From: Pedobacter soli
GTDB lineage: Bacteria > Bacteroidota > Bacteroidia > Sphingobacteriales > Sphingobacteriaceae
Reading direction: 5' to 3'
DNA: 64,000 nucleotides
NCBI RefSeq assembly: GCF_900101435.1
Contig: NZ_FMZH01000001.1
Coordinates: forward strand, 682,001 to 746,000
Below are positions 16,807 through 25,565 of the stretch, one piece after another. The translations under genes were made by a program, and so were the position numbers. The notes under the pieces were generated by a model. The model was not told where the DNA came from. It did no database searches and worked only from the letters and a program-made list of their open reading frames with translations. Position 1 is the first letter of the stretch. Every line of letters starts with the position of its first letter.

Positions 16807-19755
16807 TTAAACGGCTTCGACTGTAGCCGAATCATTTACCGGCAAAGTAAAGTAGAAGGTAGAGCCTTTCATCGGTTCACTCTCTACCCCAATGCTCCCG
16901 CCATGGCGGTTAATGATTTCTGAGCAGAGGTATAAACCAACACCAAATCCCCTGAAACCTTTATTGGCCGATTCGGTACGGTAGAAACGCTTAAATACAT
17001 GCGCCTGGTCTTCCTTTTTAATGCCAACGCCGTAATCGCGAACATGAATAACCACTTGCCCCTGATTTACCGTGATGGCAATTTCAACTTTGGGTGCTTC
17101 CGGCGCGTACTTAACGGCATTAATAAGGAGATTGGTAATTACCTGACCTATTTTTTCACGATCACCTTCAACCTTGAGCAGATCTCCTGCGGTAAAGTGA
17201 AGTGTATGGCTGGGTGATGTAGATTGTACATCGGTTACAATTTCGCTAACCAGCTTGTGGATATCGAAATGTTCCCGGTTCAGGTGTAACATCCCTTCAT
17301 CGAGTTTGCTTACATCCAGAAAATCGTCTACCAGCCTGGCCATCTTCGTAACCTGATAACCTGCCCGCTCAGCTGCATTTGTAATTAGCGGTTGGTTTAT
17401 GGTTGCAGATTTTTTGGCTATTAACTGTACGTAACCAGAGAGGGCCGTTAAGGGTGTTTTCAATTCGTGGGTAGCTACCGCAACGAAATCGCGCATGCGC
17501 CGTTCATTATGGAGCCTCACCCGGTTAATGTTAATTTGTGCCCTTACCTTGCTAAGGAGTTCCTGAGCCGAAAATGGCTTAACAAGGTAATCATCTGCCC
17601 CGGCTTCAAGCCCGTCAAACCTGGCTTCTTCGCCCGCCCTTGCCGAGAGAAATATGAGTGGTATCCAATGTTTTTCCTCCCGTTCCCTTATTTTCTTTAA
17701 CAAGCCCTTACCATCCATTACCGGCATCATAATATCGCTTAAGATTAGCTCAGGAGTAAAGGCATTAAGTTGTTGCAAGGCATCGGCACCATTAACCGCA
17801 GTGTAAACGGTAAACTCTCCTTCAAGCAGGCGTTTCAGGTAAGCACGCATATCAGCATTGTCATCTACGATGAGTACTTTAGCCTCAGGCTCATTTTCCT
17901 GTAACGGATGGCTTGATTCATCTTCATTACTTTGCAGGCTATATGCTTCGCCAAGCAGCCCAGAAGCTTCCTGCAAAAAGGATTCTCTTAAACCACTCAT
18001 CAGCCCTTGGTAATCTTTCTGGTGTACCTGCGCTTCGGGCAGATGTGCATTACCCAGCGGGATGTGGATAATAAAAACAGAGCCTTCGCCAAAGACACTC
18101 TCTACAGCTATATTACCACCGTGCAAACCTACCAGTTCGCTAACCAACGATAGACCGATACCACTTCCTTCGTGGGTTCTGCCAATAGCGTTTTCGACCC
18201 TGTGAAAACGCTCGAACATATGCGGCAGTTCGGATTCGGGTATACCCACTCCGGTATCTGAAACCTTTAAAACCACGTGCCGTTCTTCGGGCAATAGTTC
18301 AACCGTTATTTTCCCATTCAGGGTATATTTAAAGGCATTGGAAAGCAGGTTGAGTACAATCTTTTCCCACATCTGGATATCGAGAAAAACTTCGAGCTCA
18401 GCCTGAGGGATTTCTACCACAAGTTCCATTCCTGCTTTTTCGATGATGGAGCGGAAACTACTGGCCAGATCAGCTGTAACTTCAACAATATCAACAGGCT
18501 GAAAAGCCGCTTTCACCCTACCCGCTTCTACCCGGCTAAAATCAAGCAGGTTATTTACCAGTTTCAGCAAACGCATCGAATTCCGGTGAGAGGAAAGCAC
18601 AATTTCGCTAATTTCAGGATCAGACATGATGGCCTTATGTTGAAGATCCTCCAGCTGGCCGAGCATCAGTGTAAGCGGGGTGCGGAACTCATGACTTACA
18701 TTGCTGAAAAAAGCAGTTTTTGAACGGTCTATCGCCGCAAGGGCTTCGGCACGTTTTTGTTCCTGCTCATAGGCATATACATTAGAAACAGCACTACTGA
18801 AAGTATTGGCCAGTAGTGAGTAGAACCCGAGGTAATCTTCATCAATTGCCCTTCTGGAACTTACGCCGGCAACGATATAGCCGAATGGTGTTGCTTTTCC
18901 TGAAATGAATACCGGCAATATAACTGCCGTATGAGGAGTTTCGGGATAAGGTTGGCAGCTAAAATCGCCAAATCTTGAAGCCAGGTCATCCAATACCAGG
19001 GCCGACGAGCTTGCTGCTGCAAGCGGCCAGCTTTGATCGCTACCATCCAGTAATATCTCAGGGATGGTTAAAGCTGGGGCAAGCGCTGTACCTGCTGCGC
19101 TTACCAAACCGGCAGAAGCGCCATCGGCAGCTACGCTGTAGAATAATAAAAAAGGTAAATCAGCTACAAAATCCGGTTGTTTTTCGGCAACCAGGCTGCC
19201 AATTTCTTCAATGCTTTTGGCTTTGGCCAAAACGGCTGCCATCTCCCGCAGTACCTGGGTCCTGCGCGCGTTAAGCATTTTATCTGTAGTTTCTGTAATG
19301 GGATGGAATATACCGCCAACTTCTCCTGATTCATCGCGTATAGGTGCAAATGAAAAGGTCATGAAAGCTTCCTCCAGGTATCCATAACGAAACAGAAACA
19401 TTTGCTGGTCGGTAATGTAGGTTCCCTCCCCCTGCTGTCCTCGGGTAAATTTATCGCCTACTACTTCCAGTGCCGACTCCCAGCATACCCGAAAGTTCAT
19501 GCCCATCGACTGCGGGTGCATTGATCCGCAGATTGGACGATACGCATCATTGTAAATCTGGATCGTTTCCGGCCCCCAGGCAATAAGTATGGGAAAAGTT
19601 GAAGAAAGGCACAAACTTACCGATGTTCTTAAACTTTGGGGCCAGGTTTCCACCGGGCCAAGTGGATTATCAGACCAGTCCATCGAACGTATTAACGCCC
19701 CCATTTCCCCGCCACCAGATAAGAACTGTTCGCTAGAGATGCTATGATTATCCAT
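16807..19755 (-). CDS. Hybrid sensor histidine kinase, two kinase modules around a receiver
   Basis: 982-residue soluble signalling protein. Domains in order: PAS-type input (about 20-165, opening with MDWSDNPLGPVETWP), GAF-like region (about 170-335), HisKA with His355 (SHEFRTPLT) and HATPase (NLLSNAFKYT, DTGVGI, GSGIGLSL), receiver with phospho-acceptor Asp674 (LSDIMMP), then a second HisKA with His763 (THELKTPLT) and a second HATPase (NLLINAVKYAP, GFGVGLYL). Two complete kinase modules with a receiver between them suggest internal phosphorelay or control of the second kinase by the first. There is no DNA-binding domain. The next gene upstream, on the opposite strand, is a response regulator. 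Confidence 0.93.
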   Translation of the reverse strand: MDNHSISSEQFLSGGGEMGALIRSMDWSDNPLGPVETWPQSLRTSVSLCLSSTFPILIAWGPETIQIYNDAYRPICGSMHPQSMGMNFRVCWESALEVVGDKFTRGQQGEGTYITDQQMFLFRYGYLEEAFMTFSFAPIRDESGEVGGIFHPITETTDKMLNARRTQVLREMAAVLAKAKSIEEIGSLVAEKQPDFVADLPFLLFYSVAADGASAGLVSAAGTALAPALTIPEILLDGSDQSWPLAAASSSALVLDDLASRFGDFSCQPYPETPHTAVILPVFISGKATPFGYIVAGVSSRRAIDEDYLGFYSLLANTFSSAVSNVYAYEQEQKRAEALAAIDRSKTAFFSNVSHEFRTPLTLMLGQLEDLQHKAIMSDPEISEIVLSSHRNSMRLLKLVNNLLDFSRVEAGRVKAAFQPVDIVEVTADLASSFRSIIEKAGMELVVEIPQAELEVFLDIQMWEKIVLNLLSNAFKYTLNGKITVELLPEERHVVLKVSDTGVGIPESELPHMFERFHRVENAIGRTHEGSGIGLSLVSELVGLHGGNIAVESVFGEGSVFIIHIPLGNAHLPEAQVHQKDYQGLMSGLRESFLQEASGLLGEAYSLQSNEDESSHPLQENEPEAKVLIVDDNADMRAYLKRLLEGEFTVYTAVNGADALQQLNAFTPELILSDIMMPVMDGKGLLKKIREREEKHWIPLIFLSARAGEEARFDGLEAGADDYLVKPFSAQELLSKVRAQININRVRLHNERRMRDFVAVATHELKTPLTALSGYVQLIAKKSATINQPLITNAAERAGYQVTKMARLVDDFLDVSKLDEGMLHLNREHFDIHKLVSEIVTDVQSTSPSHTLHFTAGDLLKVEGDREKIGQVITNLLINAVKYAPEAPKVEIAITVNQGQVVIHVRDYGVGIKKEDQAHVFKRFYRTESANKGFRGFGVGLYLCSEIINRHGGSIGVESEPMKGSTFYFTLPVNDSATVEAV

Positions 19756-19806
19756 GAATTTTATAGTTTATAGCGCTAAAGATAGCATAATTAGCATCAA
19801 TACAGC

Positions 19807-19968
19807 TTAAATATCATACAACCATCCATTAGCGAAATCAGGATCCTGTTTCATGTAAAAATCGATTTGAGTGTTAAGCCACCAGAAATCTGAAAAACAA
19901 GGCACCTCAATAATTTCTTTTTCTATGAACCTAAAACCATTTGGCTTTTTATCTGGTTCTAATGATGT
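19807..19968 (-). pseudogene. Possible remnant of a small unidentified gene
   Basis: An open frame of about 53 codons without an ATG near its 5' end, containing a protein-like stretch (FRFIEKEIIEVPCFSDFWW, then NTQIDFYMKQDPDFANGWLYDI) and ending in TAA at 19807. The aromatic-rich composition is unlike random translation. No family was recognised. It sits between the divergent hybrid kinase and response regulator genes and could equally be chance. Confidence 0.3.
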
Positions 19969-19980
19969 ACACGAAATTTT

Positions 19981-20340
19981 ATGAGAAAGAAAGTAATGGT
20001 TGTTGAGGATGACCGCGATATCAGAGAAATTATTGGACTGTTGTTAGACCAGGAAGATTATGATGTGAGGCTTTATGCAGATATCAGGAGCTTTAGAAAG
20101 GATATGCTTTGGAATGAACCTAACCTGCTGATTATGGATGTGAGGTTGCCTGATGGAAATGGCCATGACCTGTGCAGGGAGGTAAAAACCGATGAGCGAA
20201 CCAGTAATATTCCGGTTTTGATGATGTCGGCGCATGCTTCAGCACCGGATGGATCTAAAAAATTTGTTCCGGACGATTTTATAGCCAAACCTTTTAACAT
20301 TGATGAATTTGTTTCCAGAGTGAATGCGGTAGCAAACTAA
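19981..20340 (+). CDS. Single-domain response regulator
   Basis: 119-residue CheY-like receiver: acidic pocket Glu9-Asp10-Asp11, phospho-acceptor Asp53 (LLIMDVRLPDG), switch serine in MMSAHA and Lys103 (AKPFN). There is no output domain. It is divergent from the hybrid kinase gene, which makes that kinase a plausible but unproven partner. The ATG at 19981 gives the standard receiver length. Confidence 0.92.
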   Translation: MRKKVMVVEDDRDIREIIGLLLDQEDYDVRLYADIRSFRKDMLWNEPNLLIMDVRLPDGNGHDLCREVKTDERTSNIPVLMMSAHASAPDGSKKFVPDDFIAKPFNIDEFVSRVNAVAN

Positions 20341-20387
20341 GAAAGAACTATTCGGTCCTGCAAATCCGAAGCCTCAGCCATCAGCGC

Positions 20388-21773
20388 TCAATTATTTTTA
20401 AGCCTGAGCATCATGCCTGCAGCATTTTTATTTTCAGGATATAGCGATACAGCCGTTTGTAAACTTTCGAGGGCTAAGCTGGTGTTGCCCTTCTTTTCAT
20501 AACATTCTCCCATTAGCTCATAACCATAAGAGCGGTCCTGGGCTTTTGCATCAAGGACAACGGCCGCTTTAAGTATGGATATTGCATCATCAAACCGTCC
20601 TCTCCGCTGGAGGTATTTTGCAGTACTGATCAGGTCGCCTATTTCAAAGCTAAAATCATAAGATTGCTGTCCGGTGCTTTTCAGGCTGTGGTAGTATTCC
20701 ATCCCTTTTGAAAAATCGGCAAGTATTTTATCACGGATGCTGAGGTAAAGCGATTTTTTCGGTATGGTAAAAGGCTCGTTTTGGAGGATATGGACGATTG
20801 CGGTTTTGAGCGGCCATACATTCATTTGCTGGTTATTGGTCATCATCACAATCGATATGCCATCTTTGGCGTTGTGATAAAATGCTGCTTCGTAATTGCT
20901 GTTAGAGCCCTGGTGCTGATGAGAGATCAAAGCATCATCATTAAAACTGGTAGTACCCAGACTGCTTTCTCCGCCGGGGAAATTACGACCAAGTTCCCTT
21001 AATGCGCTTGCCGGAATTACTTTTCCTGCATCCAGGGTAATCATCCATTTATATAAGTCTCTCACGGGCAGACGTACCCATCCCTTTGTTTGTTGGGCGT
21101 AAGGAACGGTTTTTCCTTCCTCGTCAAATGCCCGGGCCATGCCTTTTGCATCTACAGGGTAATCTACCCGGGCATGCTTCATCCCTGCAGCCGGAAAGAT
21201 ATGTGTTTGCAAAAACGTGCTGTAATTCATACCACTAACCATCTCAATAATGCTGCGCTGAAGCGATACATTGATGTGGTTGTAGATATATACTGTTCCG
21301 GGTGCAGCTGCAAGCGTTTTGAGGTTTTTCAGGCTTTCTAAAATCAGGCTGTCATTGCCGTCAAGCTCCGGGCCCAGAATGGGGATTGCGCTGGTATAAT
21401 TGATCAGGTGCCGGATTTTGACTGTTTTTGCCCAAAGTGGAAAGGAAGGAAAATATTTGATCAGTTCATCATCCAGCGATAGCTTGCCATGCTCGCTGAG
21501 CCACATAATCGCAGCGCCGTTAAATTCCTTACTAATGGATCCGACATCAAACAGCATTTCTTTGCTCAAAGGTAGCTTTTGTTCAGCATCTGCCAGGCCA
21601 AACGACTGTTCATAGATGATCTTGTTCCCTTTTGCAACCAGGATGTTCCCGTTAAATATACCTCGCTGGTGCGCAACCTTCATTAACGAATCAAGCTGAT
21701 GCTGCTGTTTATTTTGAGCGAATAAGCTCAAAGGAAAAAGGACAAATATCACTAAGGCCGGGCGCATTTTCAT
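20388..21773 (-). CDS. Serine hydrolase (class C beta-lactamase-like) with TPR tail
   Basis: 461-residue secreted protein with an N-terminal signal peptide ending near FAQ (residue 20). The beta-lactamase/penicillin-binding-protein-like domain has the nucleophile motif Ser79-Ile-Ser-Lys82 (VGSISKEF), a Tyr-Asn motif in VYIYNHINV, and a third-box-like HQG. The last 110 residues look like tetratricopeptide repeats (RRGRFDDAISILKAAVVLD, then GNTSLALESLQTAVSLYPEN). Such fusions are common in Bacteroidota and usually act as esterases or D-amino-acid peptidases rather than antibiotic resistance enzymes. Substrate unknown. Confidence 0.88.
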   Translation of the reverse strand: MKMRPALVIFVLFPLSLFAQNKQQHQLDSLMKVAHQRGIFNGNILVAKGNKIIYEQSFGLADAEQKLPLSKEMLFDVGSISKEFNGAAIMWLSEHGKLSLDDELIKYFPSFPLWAKTVKIRHLINYTSAIPILGPELDGNDSLILESLKNLKTLAAAPGTVYIYNHINVSLQRSIIEMVSGMNYSTFLQTHIFPAAGMKHARVDYPVDAKGMARAFDEEGKTVPYAQQTKGWVRLPVRDLYKWMITLDAGKVIPASALRELGRNFPGGESSLGTTSFNDDALISHQHQGSNSNYEAAFYHNAKDGISIVMMTNNQQMNVWPLKTAIVHILQNEPFTIPKKSLYLSIRDKILADFSKGMEYYHSLKSTGQQSYDFSFEIGDLISTAKYLQRRGRFDDAISILKAAVVLDAKAQDRSYGYELMGECYEKKGNTSLALESLQTAVSLYPENKNAAGMMLRLKNN

Positions 21774-21967
21774 AGGTACTTTTCGTATTAGACACCTAAC
21801 TGTTTAATTAGTTGCAAGGAGGCAGATAATTTTTATCCTTGTTTTAATAGATTCTGTTACCAGTCTTGTTAAGGCCTTATCTCCTGCCCTGCTTTTTGAT
21901 TTAGTGATACAAGGTTTTGTATAACATCATATTAAAATTACAACTCATCAACAAGCACTGGCTTTTT

Positions 21968-21983
21968 TTTGCCAAATGGCAAA
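21968..21983. promoter_or_regulatory. Inverted-repeat operator upstream of the Crp/Fnr gene
   Basis: TTTGCCAAATGGCAAA: two 7-bp half-sites TTTGCCA/TGGCAAA around a 2-bp centre. The identical 16-mer recurs at 22595-22610 in front of the SDR gene. Its form fits a dimeric Crp/Fnr-type binding site, so autoregulation is likely. It lies 33 bp before the start codon. Confidence 0.7.
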
Positions 21984-22016
21984 AGGGCTAAATTTTCCTT
22001 TAAGTATATTGCGGCC

Positions 22017-22586
22017 ATGGAAGCACTATTTAACTTTATTTTAAAGTTCGGCAATCTCAACCGGCAACAGATGGATTTTATTGCCAGCAAAGCTAAAACC
22101 CTTACGCTGCATAAAGAGGCATACTTTTCGGAAGCTGGCAAAATTGCCAGGCAAGTTGGCTTTATCACCGAAGGCATTCTGAGGGTTTGTTATTACAACA
22201 ATAAAGGCGAAGAAATTACGAAATATTTTATAGACGAAAATAATCTCGTTGTTGATCTGGAAAGTTTTGACAATGAAATTTGCTCAAGTGCCTATGTGCA
22301 GGCAGTTACCGACTGTAAGATGATCGTCTTTTCGCGAAAAGACTGGCTGGAACTGCTGCAAACCATTGTTGGCTGGGATGCCATTGTGCATAAAATTATT
22401 TCCAGGGCTTTGATGCAAAAGGTAGAAAGACGAAGCCCACTGGTATCTGAAGATGCAACAACGCGCTACCTTAAATTTATGGAAATTTATCCTTCAGCGG
22501 TTAACCGTATCCCACTTGCCTATATTGCGTCCTACCTGGGCGTTACGCAGTCTTCACTGAGCAGGATCAGAAAAAATATCCGCTAA
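22017..22586 (+). CDS. Crp/Fnr-family transcriptional regulator
   Basis: 189-residue regulator with an N-terminal cyclic-nucleotide-binding-like jelly roll (GKIARQVGFITEGILRV, then GEEITKYFIDENNLVVD) and a C-terminal helix-turn-helix (RIPLAYIASYLGVTQSSLSRIR). The ATG at 22017 is chosen over an in-frame TTG at 21969 because the latter lies inside the operator. No cysteines for an FeS cluster are arranged as in FNR. The identical inverted repeats before this gene and before the SDR gene suggest it controls both. The effector is unknown. Confidence 0.88.
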   Translation: MEALFNFILKFGNLNRQQMDFIASKAKTLTLHKEAYFSEAGKIARQVGFITEGILRVCYYNNKGEEITKYFIDENNLVVDLESFDNEICSSAYVQAVTDCKMIVFSRKDWLELLQTIVGWDAIVHKIISRALMQKVERRSPLVSEDATTRYLKFMEIYPSAVNRIPLAYIASYLGVTQSSLSRIRKNIR

Positions 22587-22594
22587 AATCATTA

Positions 22595-22610
22595 TTTGCC
22601 AAATGGCAAA
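22595..22610. promoter_or_regulatory. Second copy of the inverted-repeat operator, upstream of the SDR gene
   Basis: Exact repeat of the 16-bp sequence TTTGCCAAATGGCAAA. Here dyad symmetry extends further out: ATTATTTGCCA on the left against TGGCAAATGAT on the right. It lies 8 bp after the regulator's stop and 55 bp before the SDR start codon. Confidence 0.7.
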
Positions 22611-22665
22611 TGATAGTGGTTTAAAAACATGCAGTTTTACACCATTAATTTAAAACATTTAAAAT

Positions 22666-23403
22666 ATGAAAACCGCATTAATTACAGGGGCGAACAGAAG
22701 TATTGGCTTTGAGCTTGCCAAACAACTTGCCGGGCAGGGCATATTTGTTTACTTAGGTGCCCGCAGTTTGGCTAAAGGAAACGCTGCTGTACAGGAGTTA
22801 AATGAAACCGGGCTTAAAAACCTTAAAGCTATTGAAATAGATGTAACAGATCCCGATTCGATTTACTCTGCAAGCAAAACTATCGAAACTGAGCAAGGAA
22901 AACTGGATATTTTGATCAACAACGCCGGTATTTTAGGCGAAAGTCCGCAAGGTGCCGCAACAACAGCAGTTGAAGAGATCAGGAACGTTTTTGACACGAA
23001 TTTCTTTGGTGTAATCGGGGTTACGCAGGCTTTTCTCGAACTGTTAAAGAAATCGGATAGCCCGCGAATCAGCAATATCACTTCCGGTCTTGGTTCACTC
23101 ACACTGCACAGCGATCCTGAATGGAAGTATTACCAGGTAAAAACAGCTGCTTATGGTCCTTCAAAATCAGCTCTCAATGCTTATACTATTGTCCTCGCAC
23201 ACGAACTGGCAAACCACAATTTCAAAGTGAATGCAATTGACCCTGGTTACACGGCCACAGATTTTAATAACCACAGCGGGCCAGGAACGGTAGAAAATGC
23301 CGCCAGCTTTATACTTAAACATACCTTAACCGATAATAACGGACCTAATGGTAAATTTTTCAGCAACGATATTGAGGATAGTACAGGAATAAGCCCCTGG
23401 TAA
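22666..23403 (+). CDS. Short-chain dehydrogenase/reductase
   Basis: 245-residue classical SDR: the cofactor motif is TGANRSIG (Ser replaces the usual Gly in TGxxxGIG), with the structural NNAG motif and the active-site Tyr-x3-Lys in YGPSKSALN. The ending, with DPGYTATDFN, is typical of carbonyl-reductase-like members. It lies just downstream of the Crp/Fnr regulator, with the same operator in its upstream region, so it is probably a target. The substrate is unknown; the enzyme should reduce or oxidise a carbonyl/alcohol with NADP(H). Confidence 0.92.
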   Translation: MKTALITGANRSIGFELAKQLAGQGIFVYLGARSLAKGNAAVQELNETGLKNLKAIEIDVTDPDSIYSASKTIETEQGKLDILINNAGILGESPQGAATTAVEEIRNVFDTNFFGVIGVTQAFLELLKKSDSPRISNITSGLGSLTLHSDPEWKYYQVKTAAYGPSKSALNAYTIVLAHELANHNFKVNAIDPGYTATDFNNHSGPGTVENAASFILKHTLTDNNGPNGKFFSNDIEDSTGISPW

Positions 23404-23471
23404 TCGCCCCATTTTTTCGGGTACATTTGTACACTGGAGCACCCTAAAATCTTAATTCCCGTAAAAATTTG

Positions 23472-23503
23472 GATGCCAGCCTGCTTAAAACAGGTTTGGC
23501 ATC
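23472..23503. terminator. Long hairpin between convergent genes
   Basis: An imperfect inverted repeat, GATGCCA-g-CCTG against CAGG-t-TTGGCATC around a 7-base loop. It lies between the convergent SDR and AraC genes but has no T-tract, so it could be a shared 3'-end processing structure rather than a true Rho-independent terminator. Confidence 0.4.
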
Positions 23504-23559
23504 TGCTACCTAAAGGGTATAAATTAACTAAGGGCAGATGGATGTAACCGACGTTTTGC

Positions 23560-24477
23560 TCAGTTAAAAGACCTGCGGAATTGCAGTGGCGATACCTTGG
23601 TTTTATCTTTAAAAAGTTTACTGAACGACTGTGAATGCTCAAAGCCAAGCTCATAGGCGATTTCGCTGACCGAAAGCCCGGTAGTAGATAGTCTTTCTTT
23701 AGCCCTTTCAATCAGCTTATCGTGGATGTGCTGCTGGGTGGTCTGCCCGGTGAGCGACTTTAAGAGACTGCGCATGTACGGCGCTGACATTCCGAGTTTT
23801 TCAGATAAATACTGCACGCCGGGCAAACCATTACTGCCCATGCTGTCATTTTGGAAATAGTGTTCAAGCAGCTCATCCAGCTTTTGCAGGAACTGGTGAC
23901 TTGCCTTACCGCGGGTGATAAACTGCCGCTGGTAGAAACGCTGAGAATAGTTAAGCAGCGTTTCCAGCTGCGAGAGCATGATATCCTGGCTGAATTTGTC
24001 GATTCCGGACTGATATTCCTGCCGGATATTATCGATAATCTGCTGAATCTTTGCCTCCTCATCAAGGGAAAGGAATAGTGCCTCGTCGGCCGCATAATCG
24101 AAAAACTCGTATTTTCTGATCGAAGTTGCCAGGTTGCTGTTCCATAAAAAGTCCGGATGAACCATCAGCATCCATCCGGTTGGGTTCTTGCCAGCTGCTT
24201 CGCGGATTACGCTCAACACCTGGTGTGGCGCCATGGCAAACATAATGCCCTCGTCAAAGTCATAGTCTTTCTGGCCATATCGGTAGTTATGTTCCATATC
24301 CCTTTTAACCGATATCACGTAGAAATCGAATATCAGATCCTCCCTTCCACCCTTAATATTTGGGGCCATTTCGCTAAAGTCGACTACGCTGATTAAAGGG
24401 TGTTTTGGCGCGGGCAGTCCTCTTAAGGCATGGAACTGGGAGATGGTTTTGAGTATAATGGGCTGGCGATCTGACAT
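23560..24477 (-). CDS. AraC-family transcriptional regulator
   Basis: 305-residue regulator. The C-terminal 100 residues form the double helix-turn-helix: first helix pair around LSEKLGMSAPYMRSLLKSLTG, second around VSEIAYELGFEHSQSFSKLFKDKT, ending in PLQFR, all close to the AraC/XylS consensus. The N-terminal part is a cupin-like effector domain (about 30-150), as in many Bacteroidota members. It lies 37 bp downstream of an SDR-like gene on the same strand, which is probably in the same unit and a likely target. Confidence 0.92.
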   Translation of the reverse strand: MSDRQPIILKTISQFHALRGLPAPKHPLISVVDFSEMAPNIKGGREDLIFDFYVISVKRDMEHNYRYGQKDYDFDEGIMFAMAPHQVLSVIREAAGKNPTGWMLMVHPDFLWNSNLATSIRKYEFFDYAADEALFLSLDEEAKIQQIIDNIRQEYQSGIDKFSQDIMLSQLETLLNYSQRFYQRQFITRGKASHQFLQKLDELLEHYFQNDSMGSNGLPGVQYLSEKLGMSAPYMRSLLKSLTGQTTQQHIHDKLIERAKERLSTTGLSVSEIAYELGFEHSQSFSKLFKDKTKVSPLQFRRSFN

Positions 24478-24514
24478 TTTACAGCGTATAGATTCGTTGG
24501 GTTAAAGATAGGAA

Positions 24515-25417
24515 TTATCGGTCTTTTGGGAAATAAACATCACCATGAAGATCTTCGAGCAGGCTTGGATGCCTTGGGTTCCAGTCCAACATAGCCCTGG
24601 TTTGCTGGCTTGAGGTCTGGTTATCGAGTTGTGCAAAATGCGAGAACCAGCTAAAATGTTCAGTTGCCTGCTCTGCAGAAAGTGAAATTAGCGGAACAGT
24701 TAACCGCGCTGCAATTACCTCTGCAATATTGCTAAATGGAATACCCTGCTCAGCCACTGCATGGTATCTGGTACCACTCTGAAAAGGTTTTTCCAGGGCC
24801 TTGAGGTAAAGTTCTGCTGCATCAAGCCGGTGTACTGCCGGCCAATGGTTCTGCCCGTCAGCAATCATTGCTGAAATTTGTCTTTCCCTCGCCATGTTAA
24901 TCAGCATGGGTACAAAACCGATCCTGTCGCCTTCTCCGTGTACCGAAGGAGATAACCGGATTACGGCAACTTTTATTCCTTTGCTTACGAGTGCATCGGC
25001 TGCGTTTTCTGTTGCTATTCTTGGATGAGGGTGCTGTGCATGGCGGTCGTTTTCGGTGGTAATTCCCTCTGCTGCGAAAAGCGCGGTGCCGGAGGTAATC
25101 AGAAATGGTTTCTCCGTTCCGATAAGCGCATCGCCAATGGCGGCAATTATCTTTGCGTCGAGTTTGCACATTTCCTCAAAACGTGAGAAATCGTGTATAA
25201 AACCAAGGTGGATAACTGCATCCGCGTTTGCAGCGGCCAATTTGAGGCTTTCGGGGTTACTAAGGTCTCCGTGGTGAACCTGAGCACCGGCTTCCATTAG
25301 CTTTTCTGCTGATTTTTCAGAGCGGGCTAAACCTATAACCTGGTGACCTGCATTGATGAGTTGTTGTGTTACTGCTGTTCCGATGAAACCTGTGGCTCCT
25401 GTTATAAATACTTTCAT
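24515..25417 (-). CDS. NAD-dependent epimerase/dehydratase-like SDR protein
   Basis: 300-residue extended-SDR protein starting MKVFITGATGFIGTAV at the ATG at 25417. An upstream in-frame extension of 48 residues has no family character and was rejected. The Rossmann motif GATGFIG is at residues 7-13. The SDR catalytic Tyr-x3-Lys is not clear, as in NmrA-like or atypical epimerase relatives. The C-terminus (SQQTRAMLDWNPRHPSLLEDL) is typical of this group. The AraC gene follows on the same strand. Confidence 0.87.
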   Translation of the reverse strand: MKVFITGATGFIGTAVTQQLINAGHQVIGLARSEKSAEKLMEAGAQVHHGDLSNPESLKLAAANADAVIHLGFIHDFSRFEEMCKLDAKIIAAIGDALIGTEKPFLITSGTALFAAEGITTENDRHAQHPHPRIATENAADALVSKGIKVAVIRLSPSVHGEGDRIGFVPMLINMARERQISAMIADGQNHWPAVHRLDAAELYLKALEKPFQSGTRYHAVAEQGIPFSNIAEVIAARLTVPLISLSAEQATEHFSWFSHFAQLDNQTSSQQTRAMLDWNPRHPSLLEDLHGDVYFPKDR

Positions 25418-25512
25418 TGCTGTTATTTTTTGTTCATCCAAAGTTCGGTGCCAGGCCTGCAGATTTTGTATCCAAAAGTGGATATGTTGTAGCCAAAAAA
25501 GAAAGCTATAAC

Positions 25513-25541
25513 AAAAAAAGCAGTTAGGATTTCTAACTGCT
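25513..25541 (-). terminator. Rho-independent terminator of the iron-uptake operon
   Basis: Read on the minus strand: stem AGCAGTTAG (25541-25533), 5-base loop, CTAACTGCT (25527-25519), then seven Ts (25519-25513). It lies just downstream of the DUF4374 gene and is well placed to end transcription of the receptor-DUF4374 unit. Confidence 0.8.
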
Positions 25542-25565
25542 TTCGAAAAAGAACATATCAATATA

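Noticed and set aside
16619..16810. Plus-strand frame containing the hairpin terminator
   Set aside because: A coding frame running through a perfect terminator hairpin is unlikely; no similarity seen.
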